This document shows, piece after piece, positions 63,080-64,000 of a stretch of DNA of 64,000 nt. Under the pieces are notes generated by a model. It made no database searches. It saw only the letters and a program-made list of their open reading frames with translations, and had not been told where the DNA came from. Position 1 is the first letter of the stretch, and each line of letters starts with the position of its first letter. The translations under genes and the position numbers were made by a program. Origin of the DNA: Bubalus kerabau (taxonomy: Eukaryota > Chordata > Mammalia > Artiodactyla > Bovidae). The stretch is from assembly GCF_029407905.1 (NCBI RefSeq), contig NC_073628.1, positions 51,357,501-51,421,500 of the forward strand, written 5' to 3'.

Positions 63080-63400
63080 TGCCCACTCCACAGACACCAC
63101 ATTCAATCTTTATTTAGGTCTCAGTTTATAGATACTACTTTCTGGGGGAGACTTTTCTGACCACCCCTTCCCACCACACGCTCCTGCCAATCATTGTGAA
63201 CCCATGAAAGCAGGAACTAGATATCACATATTCAGCCTATATCACAGGGCCTGGTCTACAGTGGATGCTCAGTAAAGAAATTCAAGATGAAAAAATGACT
63301 GTTGAGCCCTGGCTCACCTTACGCTCCCCTGACAACTTATTTCACTTACTGTTCTGATTCTATCTTCCAATGCAGTGTTGTTTCCATCTTTTTCAATATG
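63080..63400 (+). mobile_element. L2 LINE 3' region
   Basis: GAGACTTTTCTGACCACCCC, GTGAACCCATGAAAGCAGGA and GGCCTGGTCTACAGTGGATG. A second L2-like block (CTGACAACTTATTTCACTTAC) follows. Confidence 0.65.
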
Positions 63401-63839
63401 CATATTTCTTATGAATCCAAGCAGATTGCAAACTATTGATCAATGAACACTAGTTCTAGACTTTGAATTCTCACTGGTATCAAGCATTGAGTTAAAAACC
63501 TACTGGGAGTGGGCAGGGCATAAATACTTTCTGATCTATTTAGTGAATGGTACGACTACCCACAATTAACTAGATCTTCCTTTCTCCTTCCTCATCCTCT
63601 TTCCTTCTTAATTTCTTGATTTAACTCCCTTCTTGCCATGGCTCCACCCTTCATTGGCCCCAGATCACTCAGCCAAAAGAGGGAACAGATGAAGCCCATA
63701 ATTAAGCCTGCTCACTAGTGTCTACATAAATAATCCTTTACAGGACTTAAAGAAAACAATACAAAACCAAAAACCAGGTTAAATCTCCCAGAGTCCCTTA
63801 TAAGGATCCTGAGGCTCAGCAGGTACCCCCTTAATTCTG
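63401..63839. other. No feature recognised
   Basis: Unique-looking DNA. Confidence 0.4.
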
Positions 63840-63879
63840 AATGACAGAACAAACCCAACAGGTTGGTTATGAGAGTACA

Positions 63880-63965
63880 TTGCACCTCAGTTTTCCCATA
63901 TATATAATGGGGTTAATAGCAGCTGCCTCCTACCTGCTCCACGGGAACGTGGTGAGATAGTGTTG
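63880..63965 (+). mobile_element. MIR-like fragment
   Basis: CACCTCAGTTTTCCCATATA and AATGGGGTTAATAGCAGCTG. It is short. Confidence 0.5.
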
Positions 63966-64000
63966 TAACGTGCGCCGCAGTCCTCAGATGAAAGGCAATA

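Overview
This window is nuclear DNA from a ruminant, almost certainly a bovid (cattle, sheep, goat or relatives). The evidence is the repeat content. There are more than twenty copies of the tRNA-derived ruminant SINE Bov-tA, three dimeric Bov-A2 SINEs with AGC tails, many truncated copies of the RTE-type LINE BovB, artiodactyl CHR-1/CHR-2 SINEs, ruminant-type L1 3' ends and a ruminant ERV LTR. Older mammal-wide families (MIR, L2, CR1/L3, MLT1 LTRs, MER5/MER2/hAT transposons) lie beneath them. No complete protein gene, rRNA, tRNA gene or CRISPR array was recognised. The DNA looks like an intergenic or intronic stretch.

Layout. 0.3-1.5 kb: a G-rich 20-bp minisatellite. 1.7-13.4 kb: old LTR, L1, CR1, MIR and MER5 pieces interrupted by SINEs. 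14.1-19 kb: three sense BovB copies, one with recognisable broken reverse transcriptase, plus an AT palindrome near 16.8 kb and a signal-peptide-like open frame with a good splice donor near 17.0 kb. 19.35-19.7 kb: a small CpG-rich patch. 20-23 kb: L1, Bov-tA and L2. 23.35-26.02 kb: one long antisense BovB with its own target duplication and SINEs nested inside. 27-32 kb: an old LTR split by BovB, an L1 split by MER2 and BovB, and two short L1 insertions with possible 3' transductions. 33.9-34.9 kb: an MLT1 LTR that carries a SINE, a 10-bp minisatellite and a Bov-tA. 35-50 kb: L1 3' ends, MIR/L2, MLT1, BovB and an unusual inverted-repeat cluster at 46.2-46.65 kb. 51.4-52 kb: two hAT elements. 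52.1-52.6 kb (minus strand): a long open frame with a membrane segment and coding-like codon use. 54.5-55.2 kb: a solo ERV LTR. 56.3-57.1 kb: a CpG-rich segment. 57.5-64 kb: SINEs, MIR, a twin-primed L1, a palindrome and L2.

The genes do not form a system. What can be read is a stratigraphy of insertions, many dated relative to one another by nesting and by target-site duplications (TSDs). A few short coding-exon candidates (16.97, 36.80, 52.1-52.6 and 56.2 kb) need homology searches that could not be run. Family names for the oldest repeats come from memory of consensus motifs and are tentative where stated. Edges of repeats without a TSD are good to about 10-30 bases.
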